This document shows, one piece after another, positions 19,635 through 39,628 of a stretch of 64,000 nt of DNA. The translations under genes and the position numbers were made by a program. Each line of letters starts with the position of its first letter. Positions within the stretch are counted from its first letter, which is position 1. Location: contig NZ_JALMEW010000005.1 of the NCBI RefSeq assembly GCF_023094245.1, positions 1 through 64,000 on the forward strand. Reading direction: 5' to 3'. The notes beneath the pieces are model-generated. The model had not been told where the DNA came from. It made no database searches and saw only the letters and a list, made by a program, of their open reading frames with translations. Origin of the DNA: Halomonas getboli. Lineage in GTDB: Bacteria > Pseudomonadota > Gammaproteobacteria > Pseudomonadales > Halomonadaceae.

Positions 19635-22160
19635 CTAGAAGATGGCTTCGTAGGCGCCGGTGCCCTGTGAGCCGCTCTCCTGTTCCACTGCCTGATCGAC
19701 GCGGCGCGGCTGATAGTCGGGCAGGTGATCGGCGCGGAACAGCTCCTGCATGCCGCCGGGCTGGTCGTCGTGAAGCAGGCGGCCGGTGTCCGGGTCGACG
19801 CGTCGGGTGACCACGTCGTCCGGCTTGTCGGGCCAGCGCTCCGGCGTGCCGGCGAGGGCGCCTTTCATGAAGTCCATCCAGATCGGCAGGGCGGCCTGGG
19901 AGCCGTACTCGGCGGTCGAGCTGTTGTCGTCCTTGCCGACCCAGACGGTGGTCGCCAGGTCGGTATTGAAGCCGGCGAACCAGGCATCGCGCTGCTGGTT
20001 GGTGGTACCGGTCTTGCCGACGATGTCGCTGCGATTGAGGGCCAGGGCGCGGCGGGCGGTGCCGTGCTCGACCACGTCGCGCAGCATGTCGCGGATCAGG
20101 TAGTCGGCTGCCGGGTCGACCACGCGCGGTGCGACCCGATAGGTCTTGCCGTCGCGCTCGACGGTCTCCTGGTCGGGGGCGCACTCGCGGCAGGCTACCG
20201 CGGGGTCGGCCTCCTGGATCACGGTCCGCTCCTCGCCGCGGGTGATCTTCTCGATCAGCCAGGGCTCGATGGCGAAGCCGCCGTTGGACAGCACCGCATA
20301 GCCGCGGGTCATCTCCAGCGGCGTCAGGCTGGTGGTGCCCAGGGCCAGCGACAGGCCGTGAGGCAGGCGGTCGGGGTCGAAGCCGAAGTTGACCAGGAAG
20401 TCGATGGTGCGCTCGAGGCCCAGGGTCTTGAGCAGGCGGATGGTGACCAGGTTGCGCGAGTGAGCGAGGCCGACGCGCAGGCGGGTCGGGCCGAGGAAAT
20501 CGCCCTCGGAATTGTTGGGGCGCCACAGCTGATCGCTGCCGTCTTCCATCACCACCGGGGCGTCGTTGATGACGGTGGCGGGGGTGACGTCGCCGCTGTT
20601 CAGGCCGGCCAGGTAGATGAAGGGCTTGAAGATCGAGCCCGCCTGGCGGCGCGCCTGCAGCGCGCGGTTGAACTTGCTGGCGTCGTAGTCGAAGCCACCC
20701 TGCAGGGCCAGGATGGCGCCGCTGTTGGGATTCATGACCACCAGCGAGCCCTGGGCGTCGGGCTGCTGGGACAGGCGCCAGCTGCCGTCCTCACGCTGCA
20801 GGATGCGCACCAGGTCGCCGGGGCTGGCGATGTCGGCAGCGGCATTCGGCGCCGCGCCGCGGTAGCGGGCGTTGCGATAGGGCTGCGCCCATTTCAGGCC
20901 GTCCCAGTCGAGCGTCCGGACCTCGCCGCCGGCGGCCAGCACGCGCATCTCGCGGCCCTCGGTGGAGACCACGATGGCCGGTTCCAGCGGCCCCAGCACC
21001 GGCGTGCGATCCAGCACCTGCAGCCAGTTGCTGACGTCGCCGTCGATGCCGTCGACTTCGGTCTGGCTGCGCTCGGCGGCCTGACGGGCGGTATCCATCA
21101 CCTCGGGCGACTCGGCCAGCTCTTCCTCGAGCCCGGCGCGGTCGGTGTTCTCCTGGGCTTCCGCCAGGCTGCGCGGGATGTCGGTCTGCTCCGGGCCGCG
21201 CCAGCCGTGGCGGGTGTCGTAGGCGATCAGGCCGTTGGCCAGGGCCTGACGCGCCATGGGCTGGAGCTTGCTGTCCAGGGTGGTGGTGATGCGATAGCCG
21301 CCGGTGTAGGCGTCGTCGAAGTGGTCGACGGCGTACTGGCGCGCCATTTCGGCCACGTAGTCGGCGGTGACCTCGGCCTGGGCCTTGTGGCGGCGGGCGG
21401 TGATCGGTGCCTGGACGGCCTCGTCGTAGTCGGCCTCGTCGATGTAGCCGAGATCGCGCATGCGGAACAGGATCCAGTTGCGGCGGATCAGGGCGCGCTC
21501 GGCGTTGGCCAGCGGGTTGAAGGCGGAGGGGGCCTTGGGCAGGCCGGCGATCATGGCCTGCTGGGCCAGGGTCAGCTCGTCGAGCGGCTTGTCATAGTAG
21601 ACTTCCGCGGCGGCGGCGATGCCGTAGGCGCGATGGCCGAGGAAGATCTTGTTGACGTAGAGCTCGAGGATCTGCTGCTTGCTGAGGATCTGCTCCATCT
21701 GCAGGGCCAGCAGGATCTCGCGGATCTTGCGGGTGAAGGTCTGATCCAGGGTCAGCAGGTAGTTGCGTGCGACCTGCATGGTGATGGTGGAGCCCCCGGA
21801 CTGGATGTTGCCGCCGCTGCTGACCAGTTCCACCGCGGCGCGGGCCAGGCCCTTGGGATCGACGCCGTGGTGATCGAAGAACGAGGCATCCTCGGCGGCC
21901 ATCAAGGCATCGACCATGGTCGGCGGGATCTCATCGTAGGTCACCGGCTGGCGGCGTTCCTCGCCGTATTCGCCGATCAGCTTGCCGTCACGGGTGAAGA
22001 TGCGCAGCGGTGTCTGCAGCTCGAAATCCTGCAGCTGGCGCACGTCGGGGAGGCCGGGGGCGAAGTAGAGGGCGGCCCCGGCCACGGCCAGCACCGAGGC
22101 GGTGGACAGGGAAACCAGCAGCCAGAATGCCGAAAAGGCCAGGGTTCTGATGAACTTCAT
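19635..22160 (-). CDS. ponA: Penicillin-binding protein 1A (bifunctional)
   Basis: Polymerises and cross-links peptidoglycan at the inner membrane. The 841-aa product has an N-terminal anchor helix, a GT51 glycosyltransferase domain (catalytic Glu in AAEDASFFDHHGVD near residue 88; GGSTITMQVARN), an ODD/OB-like insert from ~320, and a transpeptidase domain with SIFKPF (SxxK), SRN and KTGTT. A long Glu/Ala-rich segment lies between. It is divergent from pilM across 260 bp, the same neighbourhood as in Pseudomonas (from memory). Confidence 0.97.
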   Translation of the reverse strand: MKFIRTLAFSAFWLLVSLSTASVLAVAGAALYFAPGLPDVRQLQDFELQTPLRIFTRDGKLIGEYGEERRQPVTYDEIPPTMVDALMAAEDASFFDHHGVDPKGLARAAVELVSSGGNIQSGGSTITMQVARNYLLTLDQTFTRKIREILLALQMEQILSKQQILELYVNKIFLGHRAYGIAAAAEVYYDKPLDELTLAQQAMIAGLPKAPSAFNPLANAERALIRRNWILFRMRDLGYIDEADYDEAVQAPITARRHKAQAEVTADYVAEMARQYAVDHFDDAYTGGYRITTTLDSKLQPMARQALANGLIAYDTRHGWRGPEQTDIPRSLAEAQENTDRAGLEEELAESPEVMDTARQAAERSQTEVDGIDGDVSNWLQVLDRTPVLGPLEPAIVVSTEGREMRVLAAGGEVRTLDWDGLKWAQPYRNARYRGAAPNAAADIASPGDLVRILQREDGSWRLSQQPDAQGSLVVMNPNSGAILALQGGFDYDASKFNRALQARRQAGSIFKPFIYLAGLNSGDVTPATVINDAPVVMEDGSDQLWRPNNSEGDFLGPTRLRVGLAHSRNLVTIRLLKTLGLERTIDFLVNFGFDPDRLPHGLSLALGTTSLTPLEMTRGYAVLSNGGFAIEPWLIEKITRGEERTVIQEADPAVACRECAPDQETVERDGKTYRVAPRVVDPAADYLIRDMLRDVVEHGTARRALALNRSDIVGKTGTTNQQRDAWFAGFNTDLATTVWVGKDDNSSTAEYGSQAALPIWMDFMKGALAGTPERWPDKPDDVVTRRVDPDTGRLLHDDQPGGMQELFRADHLPDYQPRRVDQAVEQESGSQGTGAYEAIF

Positions 22161-22420
22161 GAAAAAGCGGTATCCATGCTGTGAGCGAGTGCAGGGCGGC
22201 GGGGTCGAATGGGGGCCGAGATTCGCCGGCCATTATAGGAAGGCGTCAACGTGACCACCAGCGTTGACGTCTGGCGACACCCTTTCGTGTGAGATCAGGA
22301 AATATCATGTAACCTCGGATTACAGGAGTGGCATGATGATGCCTGATGCCGCGGTTGGGGCAGGCACATTATTATAACGAGACGTCAAACGCAGCAGGAT
22401 CAGTCGGGGGCATGAGCTAG
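22161..22420. other. Divergent ponA / pilM promoter region
   Basis: 260 bp without a gene. It is less GC-rich than its flanks and contains an imperfect inverted repeat GGCAT-GATG-ATGCC near 22331 and a TATTATAAC stretch about 45 bp before pilM. No -35/-10 pair at standard spacing was convincing for either gene, so no single promoter is called. Confidence 0.4.
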
Positions 22421-23482
22421 ATGCGAATCGGGGCATCCGGCAAGGGGCTCATCGGGGTCGATATCACGTCGGCGACCGTCAAGCTCATCGAACTCAAGTG
22501 GGTCGGCGGCAGCTATCGCGTCGAGAGCTACGCCGTGCGTCCGCTGCGCGAGGGCGCCGTCGTGGAGCGCCGCATCCGCGACATGGGCGAGGTCGTCGAC
22601 GCCCTCAAGCGCGCCGTGGACCATGCCAAGCCGACCAGTCAGCGCGTCTCCGTGGCGGTGCCCGCCAGCGCGGCGATCACCAAGACGCTGACCCTGCCGG
22701 CCACCCTGTCCGACGACGAGATCGAGACCCGCATCCAGCTCGACTCCGACAAGCACATCCCCTTTCCGTTCAGTGAAGTCGCCTTCGACTTTCAGCGGCT
22801 CGGCCTCAATGATCGCTACGGCGATCAGCAGGACGTGCTGCTGGTCGCCTGCCGTCAGCAGGACGTCAGCCAGCTGACCGAGGCCGTGCGCCAGGCCGGG
22901 CTGTCGCCGGCCATGGTCGACGTCGAGACCTTCGCCATGGAGCGCGCCTACACCGAGCTCGTGTCCCAGCTGCCCGTGGGCGGTGCCCAGGATGGCGGCG
23001 TGGCGCTGGTGGATATCGGGGCCAACATGAACGCCTTCCACGTGCTGCGCGACGGGCGCATCACCTACAGCCGCGACACCGTGTTCGGCGGGCGGGCGCT
23101 GACCGAGGAGATCCGCAGCCGCTACGGGCTGAGCCTCGAGGAGGCCGGTCTGGCCAAGAAGCGTGGCGGGCTGCCGGACGACTATGAGCGCAGCGTGCTC
23201 GCTCCCTTTCTCGATACCCTGGTGCAGCAGGTCGGGCGCTCGCTGCAGCTCTATTACACGGCCGGCCGCAAGCAGGAGGTGCGGCGCATGGTCCTGGCCG
23301 GCGGCACCGGCGTGTTGCCGGGCCTGGCGGACCGCCTCGCCGAGGAGACCGGCATGGAAGTGGTGATCGCCAACCCCTTCCGGCGCATGAAGATGAGCTC
23401 GCGGGTCGACGTCCAGACCCTGGCCGGCGACGCGCCGGCCATGCTGACGGCCTGCGGGCTGGCGATGAGGGCGCGCGGATGA
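22421..23482 (+). CDS. pilM: Type IV pilus inner-membrane assembly protein PilM
   Basis: Actin/FtsA-like cytoplasmic protein that binds the N-terminal tail of PilN and links the alignment complex to pilus motors. The 353-aa product has LIGVDITSATVKLIEL, LVDIGANMNAFHVL (phosphate-2-like motif, ~195) and LAGGTGVLPGL (adenosine motif, ~290). First gene of pilMNOPQ; stop overlaps pilN start by 4 bp. ATG at 22421. Confidence 0.96.
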   Translation: MRIGASGKGLIGVDITSATVKLIELKWVGGSYRVESYAVRPLREGAVVERRIRDMGEVVDALKRAVDHAKPTSQRVSVAVPASAAITKTLTLPATLSDDEIETRIQLDSDKHIPFPFSEVAFDFQRLGLNDRYGDQQDVLLVACRQQDVSQLTEAVRQAGLSPAMVDVETFAMERAYTELVSQLPVGGAQDGGVALVDIGANMNAFHVLRDGRITYSRDTVFGGRALTEEIRSRYGLSLEEAGLAKKRGGLPDDYERSVLAPFLDTLVQQVGRSLQLYYTAGRKQEVRRMVLAGGTGVLPGLADRLAEETGMEVVIANPFRRMKMSSRVDVQTLAGDAPAMLTACGLAMRARG

Positions 23483-24051
23483 CCATCGAGATCAATCTCC
23501 TGCCCTGGCGCGAGGCGCAGCGCCAGCGGCGCAGCAAGCGCTTTTACCTGGCCCTGGCGCTGGTCGCCCTGATCGGGCTGGGGGGCGGCTACGGCATGAC
23601 CTGGTACTACGGGCAGCAGCTGGCGGCCCAGCAGCAGCGCCACACGCTGATCCGCGAGCGTACCGCCGAACTGGATCGGGACATCCGTACCGTCAGCCAG
23701 TACGAGTCGGAACTCGAGACGCTCAAGCGGCGCATCGAGGTGCTGCAGGCGCTGCAGGCCAGGCGCCCCCAGACCGTGTACGTCTTCAATGCCCTGACCT
23801 CCAGCCTCGAGGACGGCGTGCACTACGCCAGCCTTCAGCGCCAGGGGGATCGGCTCCGCCTCGGCGGCATGGCCGACGACAACCGCCGGGTCTCCGCCCA
23901 GCTGCGCGCCCTCGAAGCCTCGCCGGTGTTCGACGTGCCGGTGCTGTCCGAGGTGGAGGCCGAGGAGGGCGAGCGACGCTTCGATCTCAGCGTCGACCAG
24001 CATATGCCGGGCGACGGCGGCGAGACCGGGAAGAAGGAGGTGGCGCAATGA
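23479..24051 (+). CDS. pilN: Type IV pilus inner-membrane protein PilN
   Basis: 190 aa. The conserved cytoplasmic tail INLLPWREAQRQ (residues ~4-15) is the PilM-binding motif. It is followed by one transmembrane helix (FYLALALVALIGLGGGYG), a coiled-coil segment and a periplasmic ferredoxin-like fold. Overlaps pilM and pilO by 4 bp each, which points to translational coupling. Confidence 0.96.
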   Translation: MTIEINLLPWREAQRQRRSKRFYLALALVALIGLGGGYGMTWYYGQQLAAQQQRHTLIRERTAELDRDIRTVSQYESELETLKRRIEVLQALQARRPQTVYVFNALTSSLEDGVHYASLQRQGDRLRLGGMADDNRRVSAQLRALEASPVFDVPVLSEVEAEEGERRFDLSVDQHMPGDGGETGKKEVAQ

Positions 24052-24680
24052 ATCTGTCCACCGAATGGCGTCGGCTCAAGGACGTGGAGCTGGGCGAGCT
24101 GGACATCAAGGAAGCCGGTGGCTGGCCCTTCCTGCTGCAGCTGTTCTGCTGCCTGCTGGTGGCCGGGCTGACCTTCGCCGGCCTCTACTGGTATCTGGCG
24201 GCGCCCAAGGCCCAGGAGCTGGAGAGTGCGCGTCAGGAGGAGGCCCGCCTGCTGCGCGACTATCGCAGCAAGGCGGCCCAGGCGGCCAACCTGCCGGCGC
24301 TGCGCGAGCAGGTGGAAGCGCTGGACGGTCGCCTGGGCGTGCTGGTGGGCATGCTGCCGAGCGGCCCCGAGATTCCGTCGTTGATCGACGACATCAGCGA
24401 GGCGGCCATCGACAACCAGCTGACCATCGATGCCATTCGTCTGCGCAGCCCCGTGGAGCAGGAGTTCTACGTCGAGCGGCCGTTCGATATCCAGGTGCGT
24501 GGCGACTATCACCGCATCGGCTCCTTCATCGCCGCTGTCGCCGATCTGCCACGCATCGTCACGCAGCACGACTTCACGCTCGAGCCCGCCGACGACGGAC
24601 GCCTGGAGCTGTCGATGCTGGCGCGGACCTACAGCTATCGCCCGCCGGAAGCGTCGGCCGACGAGAAGGAGGCGCCATGA
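24048..24680 (+). CDS. pilO: Type IV pilus inner-membrane protein PilO
   Basis: 210 aa with a short cytoplasmic tail, a transmembrane helix (FLLQLFCCLLVAGLTFAGLYWYL near 27-49), a coiled coil rich in Ala/Glu/Arg and a C-terminal ferredoxin-like domain. It pairs with PilN in the periplasm to span between PilM and PilP. Start overlaps pilN stop and its own stop overlaps pilP start (ATGATG). Confidence 0.95.
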   Translation: MNLSTEWRRLKDVELGELDIKEAGGWPFLLQLFCCLLVAGLTFAGLYWYLAAPKAQELESARQEEARLLRDYRSKAAQAANLPALREQVEALDGRLGVLVGMLPSGPEIPSLIDDISEAAIDNQLTIDAIRLRSPVEQEFYVERPFDIQVRGDYHRIGSFIAAVADLPRIVTQHDFTLEPADDGRLELSMLARTYSYRPPEASADEKEAP

Positions 24681-25201
24681 TGACCTGGCTGCGCGGTGCG
24701 GGGCTGGCGGGGCTGGTGCTGATGCTCGGGGCCTGCGGCGACGCGAATACCGGCGACCTCGAGCAGCGGCTGGCCTCGCTGAAGGCCGACCCCGGCGAGC
24801 TGACGCTTGATCCGCTGCCGCCGATGCCGGTCTATCACTCCGTGGATTACCGCTTCGCCGATCGCCGAAGTCCTTTCCAGGCGCGGCTTCCCGAGAGTCG
24901 CGACCTGCCGGAGGGCGATGCCGACCTGGCGCCGGACACCTCGCGGCCGCGTGAGCCGCTGGAGGCCTATGATCTCGGCCAGCTCGAACTGGTGGGGACC
25001 CTGACGATCGATGGGGCGCCCTCGGCGCTGGTCCGGGCGCCGGGCGGCAACGTGCATCGGCTGCGCGTCGGTGACCACATGGGCTCGGACTTCGGCCGCA
25101 TCGTTAGCATCACCGCGGCCTCGGTGCAGCTGGTGGAGATCGTGCCCACCGGGCGCGGCGGCTGGATCGAGCGCAGTACCAAGCTGTCGCTGGATGGATA
25201 G
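24677..25201 (+). CDS. pilP: Type IV pilus lipoprotein PilP
   Basis: 174 aa. The signal peptide ends in the lipobox LMLGAC with Cys near residue 19. A disordered Pro/Asp-rich stretch follows, then the C-terminal beta domain (LGQLELVGTLTIDGAPSALV ... VHRLRVGDHMGSDFGRI) that contacts the PilQ N0 domain. The first of two adjacent ATGs (24677) overlaps pilO by 4 bp; 24680 is equally possible. Confidence 0.94.
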   Translation: MMTWLRGAGLAGLVLMLGACGDANTGDLEQRLASLKADPGELTLDPLPPMPVYHSVDYRFADRRSPFQARLPESRDLPEGDADLAPDTSRPREPLEAYDLGQLELVGTLTIDGAPSALVRAPGGNVHRLRVGDHMGSDFGRIVSITAASVQLVEIVPTGRGGWIERSTKLSLDG

Positions 25202-25254
25202 ACAACACGAGCAAGCTCGCCCGGCGTAGGCGGGGCCTTGAGGGGGAAGGAACC

Positions 25255-27330
25255 ATGACATCGATGATACGAGCGCTCGCGGCCCTGGCCATGCTGGTGG
25301 TCTCCACCTCCGCTCTGGCGGCGTCGACGCTGACCGACCTCGATTACCGTCAGGGTGCCGGCGGCGCCCTGGAAATCGACCTGTCCTTCGACGGCGGCGT
25401 GCCCGAGGTGCGGGGCTATCGTCTCGACGACCCGGCGCGGCTCACCATCGATCTGATGGATACCCGCAGCGGCCTGGCGAGCCGTCGCCAGGCGCTGGGC
25501 GTCGGCGGCGTTCAGCGAGTCACCGCCCTGGAGGCGGGCAGCCGCACGCGGCTGGTGTTCGACCTGGACGGCCCGCTGCCCTACGACACCTCGCAGCAGG
25601 GCAATCGCCTCAAGCTGTCGATCGGCGGCAGCGCCGCGTCGTCCGCGCCGGTCGCCACCCGTTCCGCCACGACCTCGACGTCCTCGGGCTCGGCGTCGGC
25701 CCGCGCGACGACGATGGCCGGTCCGAGCATCACCGATATCGACTTCCGCCGCGGCGACGACGGGGCCGGGCGCGTGGTGGTGACCTTCGACCGCAGCGGC
25801 GTGGACGCCCGGGTCAGCGAGAGCGGGCGTTCGGACATCGTCGCGCGCTTGAACGGCGTACGCCTGCCGGCCTCGCTCGATCAGGTCTACGACGTCACCG
25901 ATTTCGGCACGCCGCTGCGCCGCATCACGCCGCGCACCGGCCGCGACGGCGTCACGCTCGACATCCAGGGCAGCGGCGACTTCGCCATGCTGTCGACCCA
26001 GAGCGGCCGCCAGCTGACGATCTCGGCCCAGCCGGTCACGGCCCAGGAGCGCGAGCGTCAGACGCGCGAACAGTTCCCCTATTCCGGCAAGCGCATCACC
26101 CTCAACTTCCAGGACATCGAGGTGCGCTCGGTGCTGGCGATCATCGCCGACTTCACCGGGCTGAACCTGGTGGCCAGCGACAGCGTCACCGGCCGGGTCA
26201 CGCTCAACCTGCAGGACGTGCCCTGGGATCAGGCGCTGGACCTGGTGCTCAAGAGTCACGGTCTGGCCAGTCGTCAGGAGGGCAACGTCATCGTGGTGGC
26301 GCCGGCCCAGGAGCTGGCGGCCCGCGAGCAGCTCGAGCTGCAGACCCGCGAGCAGCTCGAGACGCTGGCGCCGCTGGAAACGCAGTACATTCAGGTCAAG
26401 TACGCCAAGGCCTCGGATCTGGCTCAGCTGCTGCGCGGCGAGAGCAGCGGCGGCGGGGCGAGCGGTTTCGGCCTGTTGACCGATCGCGGCCGCGTCGCCG
26501 TGGACCCGCGCACCAACACCCTGCTGATTCAGGACACCGCCGAGCAGATCGACAACATCATGGACACCCTGGACCGACTCGACGTGGCGGTACGTCAGGT
26601 GCAGATCGAGGCGCGCATCGTGATCGCCCGCGACAGCGCCGCCCGCGAGCTGGGCGTCAGCTGGGGGCTGTCCAACAACGAGGGAAGTTCACCCAACGGG
26701 CTCAACGCCGGCGGTGCATCCTCCGGCGTGGCCGACAACGGCGGGCTGTCCGTGGACCTCGGGAGTCAGGTTAACCCGTCCACGGCCTTCAGCTTCGGCT
26801 ATCTCTCGGGTGACGTGCTGCTCGACCTGGAGCTGCGCGCGCTCGAGAGCGAAGGCAAGAGCCAGACCATTTCCCAGCCGCGGGTGATCACCGCCAATCA
26901 GAGCACCGCGGTGATCAAGCAGGGCACCGAGATCCCCTACCAGGAGTCGACCTCCAGCGGGGCGACCGACACCGAGTTCAAGGAGGCGGTGCTGTCGCTG
27001 GAGGTGACACCGCAGATCACGCCGGACAACCGCATCATCATGGATCTGGCGATCAACAACGATACCGTGGCCGACCAGTCCTACAACGGCGCGCCGGCCA
27101 TCGACACCAACGAGATCACCACTCAGGTGCTGGTCAACAACGGCGAAACCGTGGTGCTCGGTGGCATCCTGACCACCGAGCAGGTGCGCAGCCTGTTCAA
27201 GACGCCCTTCCTGGGTGACATCCCGGTGCTCGGAAACCTCTTCCGCTATACCGAGGACTCCAACGATAAGGTAGAGTTGCTGGTATTCATCACGCCCCGA
27301 ATACTGGATGACAACCTGGCGATTCGCTGA
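25255..27330 (+). CDS. pilQ: Type IV pilus secretin PilQ
   Basis: Outer-membrane channel for the pilus. The 691-aa product has a signal peptide ending VVSTSALA, two AMIN domains that bind peptidoglycan (about 25-125 and 155-255) separated by a Ser/Thr/Ala linker, an N0/STN domain ([20 protein letters not shown]), an N1 domain, and the secretin barrel with the signature [14 protein letters not shown] near the C-terminus. GGGGGAAGGAACC precedes the ATG. Its stop overlaps the aroK start by one base. Confidence 0.97.
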   Translation: MTSMIRALAALAMLVVSTSALAASTLTDLDYRQGAGGALEIDLSFDGGVPEVRGYRLDDPARLTIDLMDTRSGLASRRQALGVGGVQRVTALEAGSRTRLVFDLDGPLPYDTSQQGNRLKLSIGGSAASSAPVATRSATTSTSSGSASARATTMAGPSITDIDFRRGDDGAGRVVVTFDRSGVDARVSESGRSDIVARLNGVRLPASLDQVYDVTDFGTPLRRITPRTGRDGVTLDIQGSGDFAMLSTQSGRQLTISAQPVTAQERERQTREQFPYSGKRITLNFQDIEVRSVLAIIADFTGLNLVASDSVTGRVTLNLQDVPWDQALDLVLKSHGLASRQEGNVIVVAPAQELAAREQLELQTREQLETLAPLETQYIQVKYAKASDLAQLLRGESSGGGASGFGLLTDRGRVAVDPRTNTLLIQDTAEQIDNIMDTLDRLDVAVRQVQIEARIVIARDSAARELGVSWGLSNNEGSSPNGLNAGGASSGVADNGGLSVDLGSQVNPSTAFSFGYLSGDVLLDLELRALESEGKSQTISQPRVITANQSTAVIKQGTEIPYQESTSSGATDTEFKEAVLSLEVTPQITPDNRIIMDLAINNDTVADQSYNGAPAIDTNEITTQVLVNNGETVVLGGILTTEQVRSLFKTPFLGDIPVLGNLFRYTEDSNDKVELLVFITPRILDDNLAIR

Positions 27331-27872
27331 TGCCGGCACTACCCAATCTGATATTGATCGGCCCCATGGGGGCCGGAAAGAGCACCATCGGCCGCCTTCT
27401 GGCGGCCGAGCTGTCCCGAGAGTTCTACGACAGCGATCATGAGATTCAGGATCGCTGCGGCGCCGACATTCCGTGGATCTTCGACGTCGAGGGCGAGGCG
27501 GGCTTCCGCGAGCGCGAGACGCAGATGATCGGTGAGCTGTCGGCGCGGGAGGGCGTGGTCATCGCCACCGGCGGCGGCGCGGTGCTGCGCGAGGAGAACC
27601 GCCGCATGCTGCGCGACAGCGGCACCGTGATCTATCTCTTCACCACCGTCGAGCAGCAGCTCCGGCGCACCGCCAAGGATCGCAATCGTCCGCTGCTGCA
27701 GCGCGACGACAAGGCCCAGGTGCTCGAGCAGATGTTCGAGCTGCGCGATCCGCTCTATCGGGCCACCGCCGACATCGTGGTACGCACGGATCGTCGCGGC
27801 CCGCGCGCCGTGGTCAACGAGATCGTGCGTCGCGTGGAGCGGCTGATCGATCCCCTGCATTGCAAGGCATGA
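27330..27872 (+). CDS. aroK: Shikimate kinase
   Basis: Phosphorylates shikimate at O3 in the aromatic amino-acid pathway. The 180-aa product has Walker [12 protein letters not shown] at residue 10, the DSDHEIQ shikimate/Mg site near 34, GGGAVL near 83 and the lid Arg in KDRNRPLL. Start ATG shares a base with the pilQ stop. pilQ-aroK-aroB linkage is widespread in gammaproteobacteria. Confidence 0.97.
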   Translation: MPALPNLILIGPMGAGKSTIGRLLAAELSREFYDSDHEIQDRCGADIPWIFDVEGEAGFRERETQMIGELSAREGVVIATGGGAVLREENRRMLRDSGTVIYLFTTVEQQLRRTAKDRNRPLLQRDDKAQVLEQMFELRDPLYRATADIVVRTDRRGPRAVVNEIVRRVERLIDPLHCKA

Positions 27873-28981
27873 ACATGACTCCATCCGATGAGGCTCGGCG
27901 CACCCTGACGGTGTCGCTGGGCGAGCGCAGCTATCCCATTCATATCGGTTCCGGCCTGCTGGGCGACCCGCAGTGGCTGCGGCCGCACCTGGCCGGCCGC
28001 CAGGTGATGATCGTCACCAACGAGACGGTGTCGCCGCTGTATCTGGAGCGGCTCAAGGCCGGCCTGGGCGACGATCTCGTCGTGCGCGAGGTGGTGCTGC
28101 CGGACGGCGAGGCGACCAAGACCCTGGCCAGCGTCGAGCGTATCTGGGACGCCCTGCTCGAGGCCGGATTCAACCGGCGCTGCACCCTGGTGGCGCTGGG
28201 CGGCGGGGTGATCGGCGACATGGCAGGCTTCGCCGCCGCCTGCTATCAGCGCGGCGTGGCCTTCGTGCAGGTGCCGACCACGCTGCTGTCCCAGGTGGAC
28301 TCCTCGGTGGGCGGCAAGACCGGGGTCAACCATCCGCGCGGCAAGAACATGATCGGCGCCTTCTGGCAGCCCCGGGCGGTGCTGATCGATACCGACACGC
28401 TCGCGACGCTGCCGAGGCGCGAGCTGTCGGCCGGGCTGGCCGAAGTGATCAAGTACGGGCTGATTCGCGATGCCGACTTCCTGGCCTGGCTGGAGGCGAG
28501 CATGACGGCGCTGCGGAGCCTCGATGGCGAGGCGCTGGCCGGAGCCATCGAGCGCAGCTGCAGCCTCAAGGCGGAGGTCGTCGCCGAGGACGAGACCGAG
28601 CAGGGCGTGCGGGCGCTGCTCAATCTGGGGCACACCTTCGGCCATGCCATCGAGACGCACCAGGGGTATGGTCGCTGGCTGCACGGCGAGGCGGTCGGCG
28701 CGGGCATGCTGATGGCGGCGGAGCTGTCGCAGCGTCTGGGCTGGCTGTCGGAGGCCGAGGTGGGGCGGGTCCGCGAGGTGCTGGCGGCGGCCGGCCTGCC
28801 GCTGGCCGCGCCGGCCGACATGGGCGTCGACGACTTCCTGGCGATCATGCGCCTCGACAAGAAGAATCTCGATGAGCGGCTGAGGCTGATCCTGCTGCGG
28901 CGGCTCGGTGACGCCTGCATTCATGACGAGACGCCGCGCGAGACCCTGGCGGCTCTGCTGCAGGCCTTTCCCCGGCAGTGA
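27869..28981 (+). CDS. aroB: 3-dehydroquinate synthase
   Basis: NAD-dependent second step of the shikimate pathway. The 370-aa product has [14 protein letters not shown] and [20 protein letters not shown], with metal ligands in LAEVIKYG (Glu), [12 protein letters not shown] and WLHGEAV (His). ATG at 27869 overlaps the aroK stop (ATGA); another in-frame ATG two codons on (27875) is a fair alternative. Last gene of the pil-aro run; a hairpin follows. Confidence 0.97.
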   Translation: MNMTPSDEARRTLTVSLGERSYPIHIGSGLLGDPQWLRPHLAGRQVMIVTNETVSPLYLERLKAGLGDDLVVREVVLPDGEATKTLASVERIWDALLEAGFNRRCTLVALGGGVIGDMAGFAAACYQRGVAFVQVPTTLLSQVDSSVGGKTGVNHPRGKNMIGAFWQPRAVLIDTDTLATLPRRELSAGLAEVIKYGLIRDADFLAWLEASMTALRSLDGEALAGAIERSCSLKAEVVAEDETEQGVRALLNLGHTFGHAIETHQGYGRWLHGEAVGAGMLMAAELSQRLGWLSEAEVGRVREVLAAAGLPLAAPADMGVDDFLAIMRLDKKNLDERLRLILLRRLGDACIHDETPRETLAALLQAFPRQ

Positions 28982-29424
28982 TCGCTCGCTTCGTCATCGT
29001 GCGTGCCTCGACGCCCGCTGCTTCGGCAGCGGGCGTCGTCGTTTCCGGGGGTGTCGGGGAGCGTGCGCGAGGCTGAAATGCGTGAATCTGTATGCCGTAT
29101 GCAGTATCGGTATGGGGTTTGAGCGATGGTTGCGACTAAAGTCTAACCAGAGTGTCGTGCCGTGAATGTTCCACGTCGGTAGCGTGCAACTCGTTGAGTT
29201 AGCGTGATTTTTTTATTGATCGCTTAGACAAGTTGCGGATTTGTCGAAGGTTTTTGCTAGGGCGGCGGCGGGGTGGCATTGCGCGAACGAGGGGGCGTGG
29301 CTATTCTGTGGAGCCTTTTGCCGCGCAGTTTTGATGCCGCAATCGAGGCGTCAAACAACAAGAAAAACCTTTAAATATATCATAAGAAACTGCGAAGTAC
29401 ACCCTTTCAACCTGAGGCACGCCC
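28982..29424. other. 443-bp gap between aroB and gltB: terminator plus gltBD promoter region
   Basis: No coding frame is credible here. The first part has the aroB terminator. The remainder (from ~29080) is clearly less GC-rich than the rest of the window, with T7 near 29208, the imperfect palindrome AACTC-GTT-GAGTT at 29189 and an AAATATATCATAAG stretch 45 bp before gltB that may hold a -10 element. This is where gltBD regulation would act, but no specific operator is recognised. Confidence 0.5.
29010..29044 (+). terminator. aroB terminator
   Basis: ACGCCCGCTGC, TTCG loop, GCAGCGGGCGT, then CGTCGTTTCC. Strong stem with a UUCG tetraloop about 30 bp past aroB. The T stretch is short. Confidence 0.72.
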
Positions 29425-38124
<8,700 letters not shown>

Positions 38125-38158
38125 CCCAACGCTGATTCACTCAACGCTGACTCATTAA

Positions 38159-39463
<1,305 letters not shown>

Positions 39464-39483
39464 GCGGGTCCGACGGCGTCCGC

Positions 39484-39505
39484 CGTGTAGGAAATCGCCT
39501 ACACG
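39484..39505 (+). promoter_or_regulatory. GacA/UvrY-type upstream activating palindrome
   Basis: CG-TGTAGG-AAATCG-CCTACA-CG, a perfect 8+8 palindrome with a 6-base centre. It matches the GacA box consensus TGTAAG-N6-CTTACA at ten of twelve defined positions, with symmetric G/C substitutions. It lies ~135 bp before the inferred start of the GGA-rich RNA gene, the position expected for GacA sites of rsm/csr small RNAs, where an AT-rich stretch also separates box and promoter. Confidence 0.75.
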
Positions 39506-39537
39506 CCCCCGGCGAGATCCGTGACATTTTGCCTGCT

Positions 39538-39570
39538 AATACCGGCGCCATTATGGCGCCGGTATTTTCT
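39538..39570 (+). terminator. eno terminator
   Basis: AATACCGGCGCCA, TTAT loop, TGGCGCCGGTATT followed by TTCTATCTTTTT: a strong rho-independent terminator 75 bp after eno. It lies between the GacA-type box and the small RNA gene and would insulate the RNA from eno transcription. Confidence 0.92.
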
Positions 39571-39628
39571 ATCTTTTTGTTTTTGAAGAATTTTCAAAAA
39601 TTGCTGCCGGTGATGCGATTATGGCCGA

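Noticed and set aside
22325..22345. Sigma-54 promoter before pilM (TGGCATGATGATGC)
   Set aside because: The GG-GC spacing is one base short of the strict -24/-12 distance, and pilMNOPQ is not generally sigma-54 dependent.
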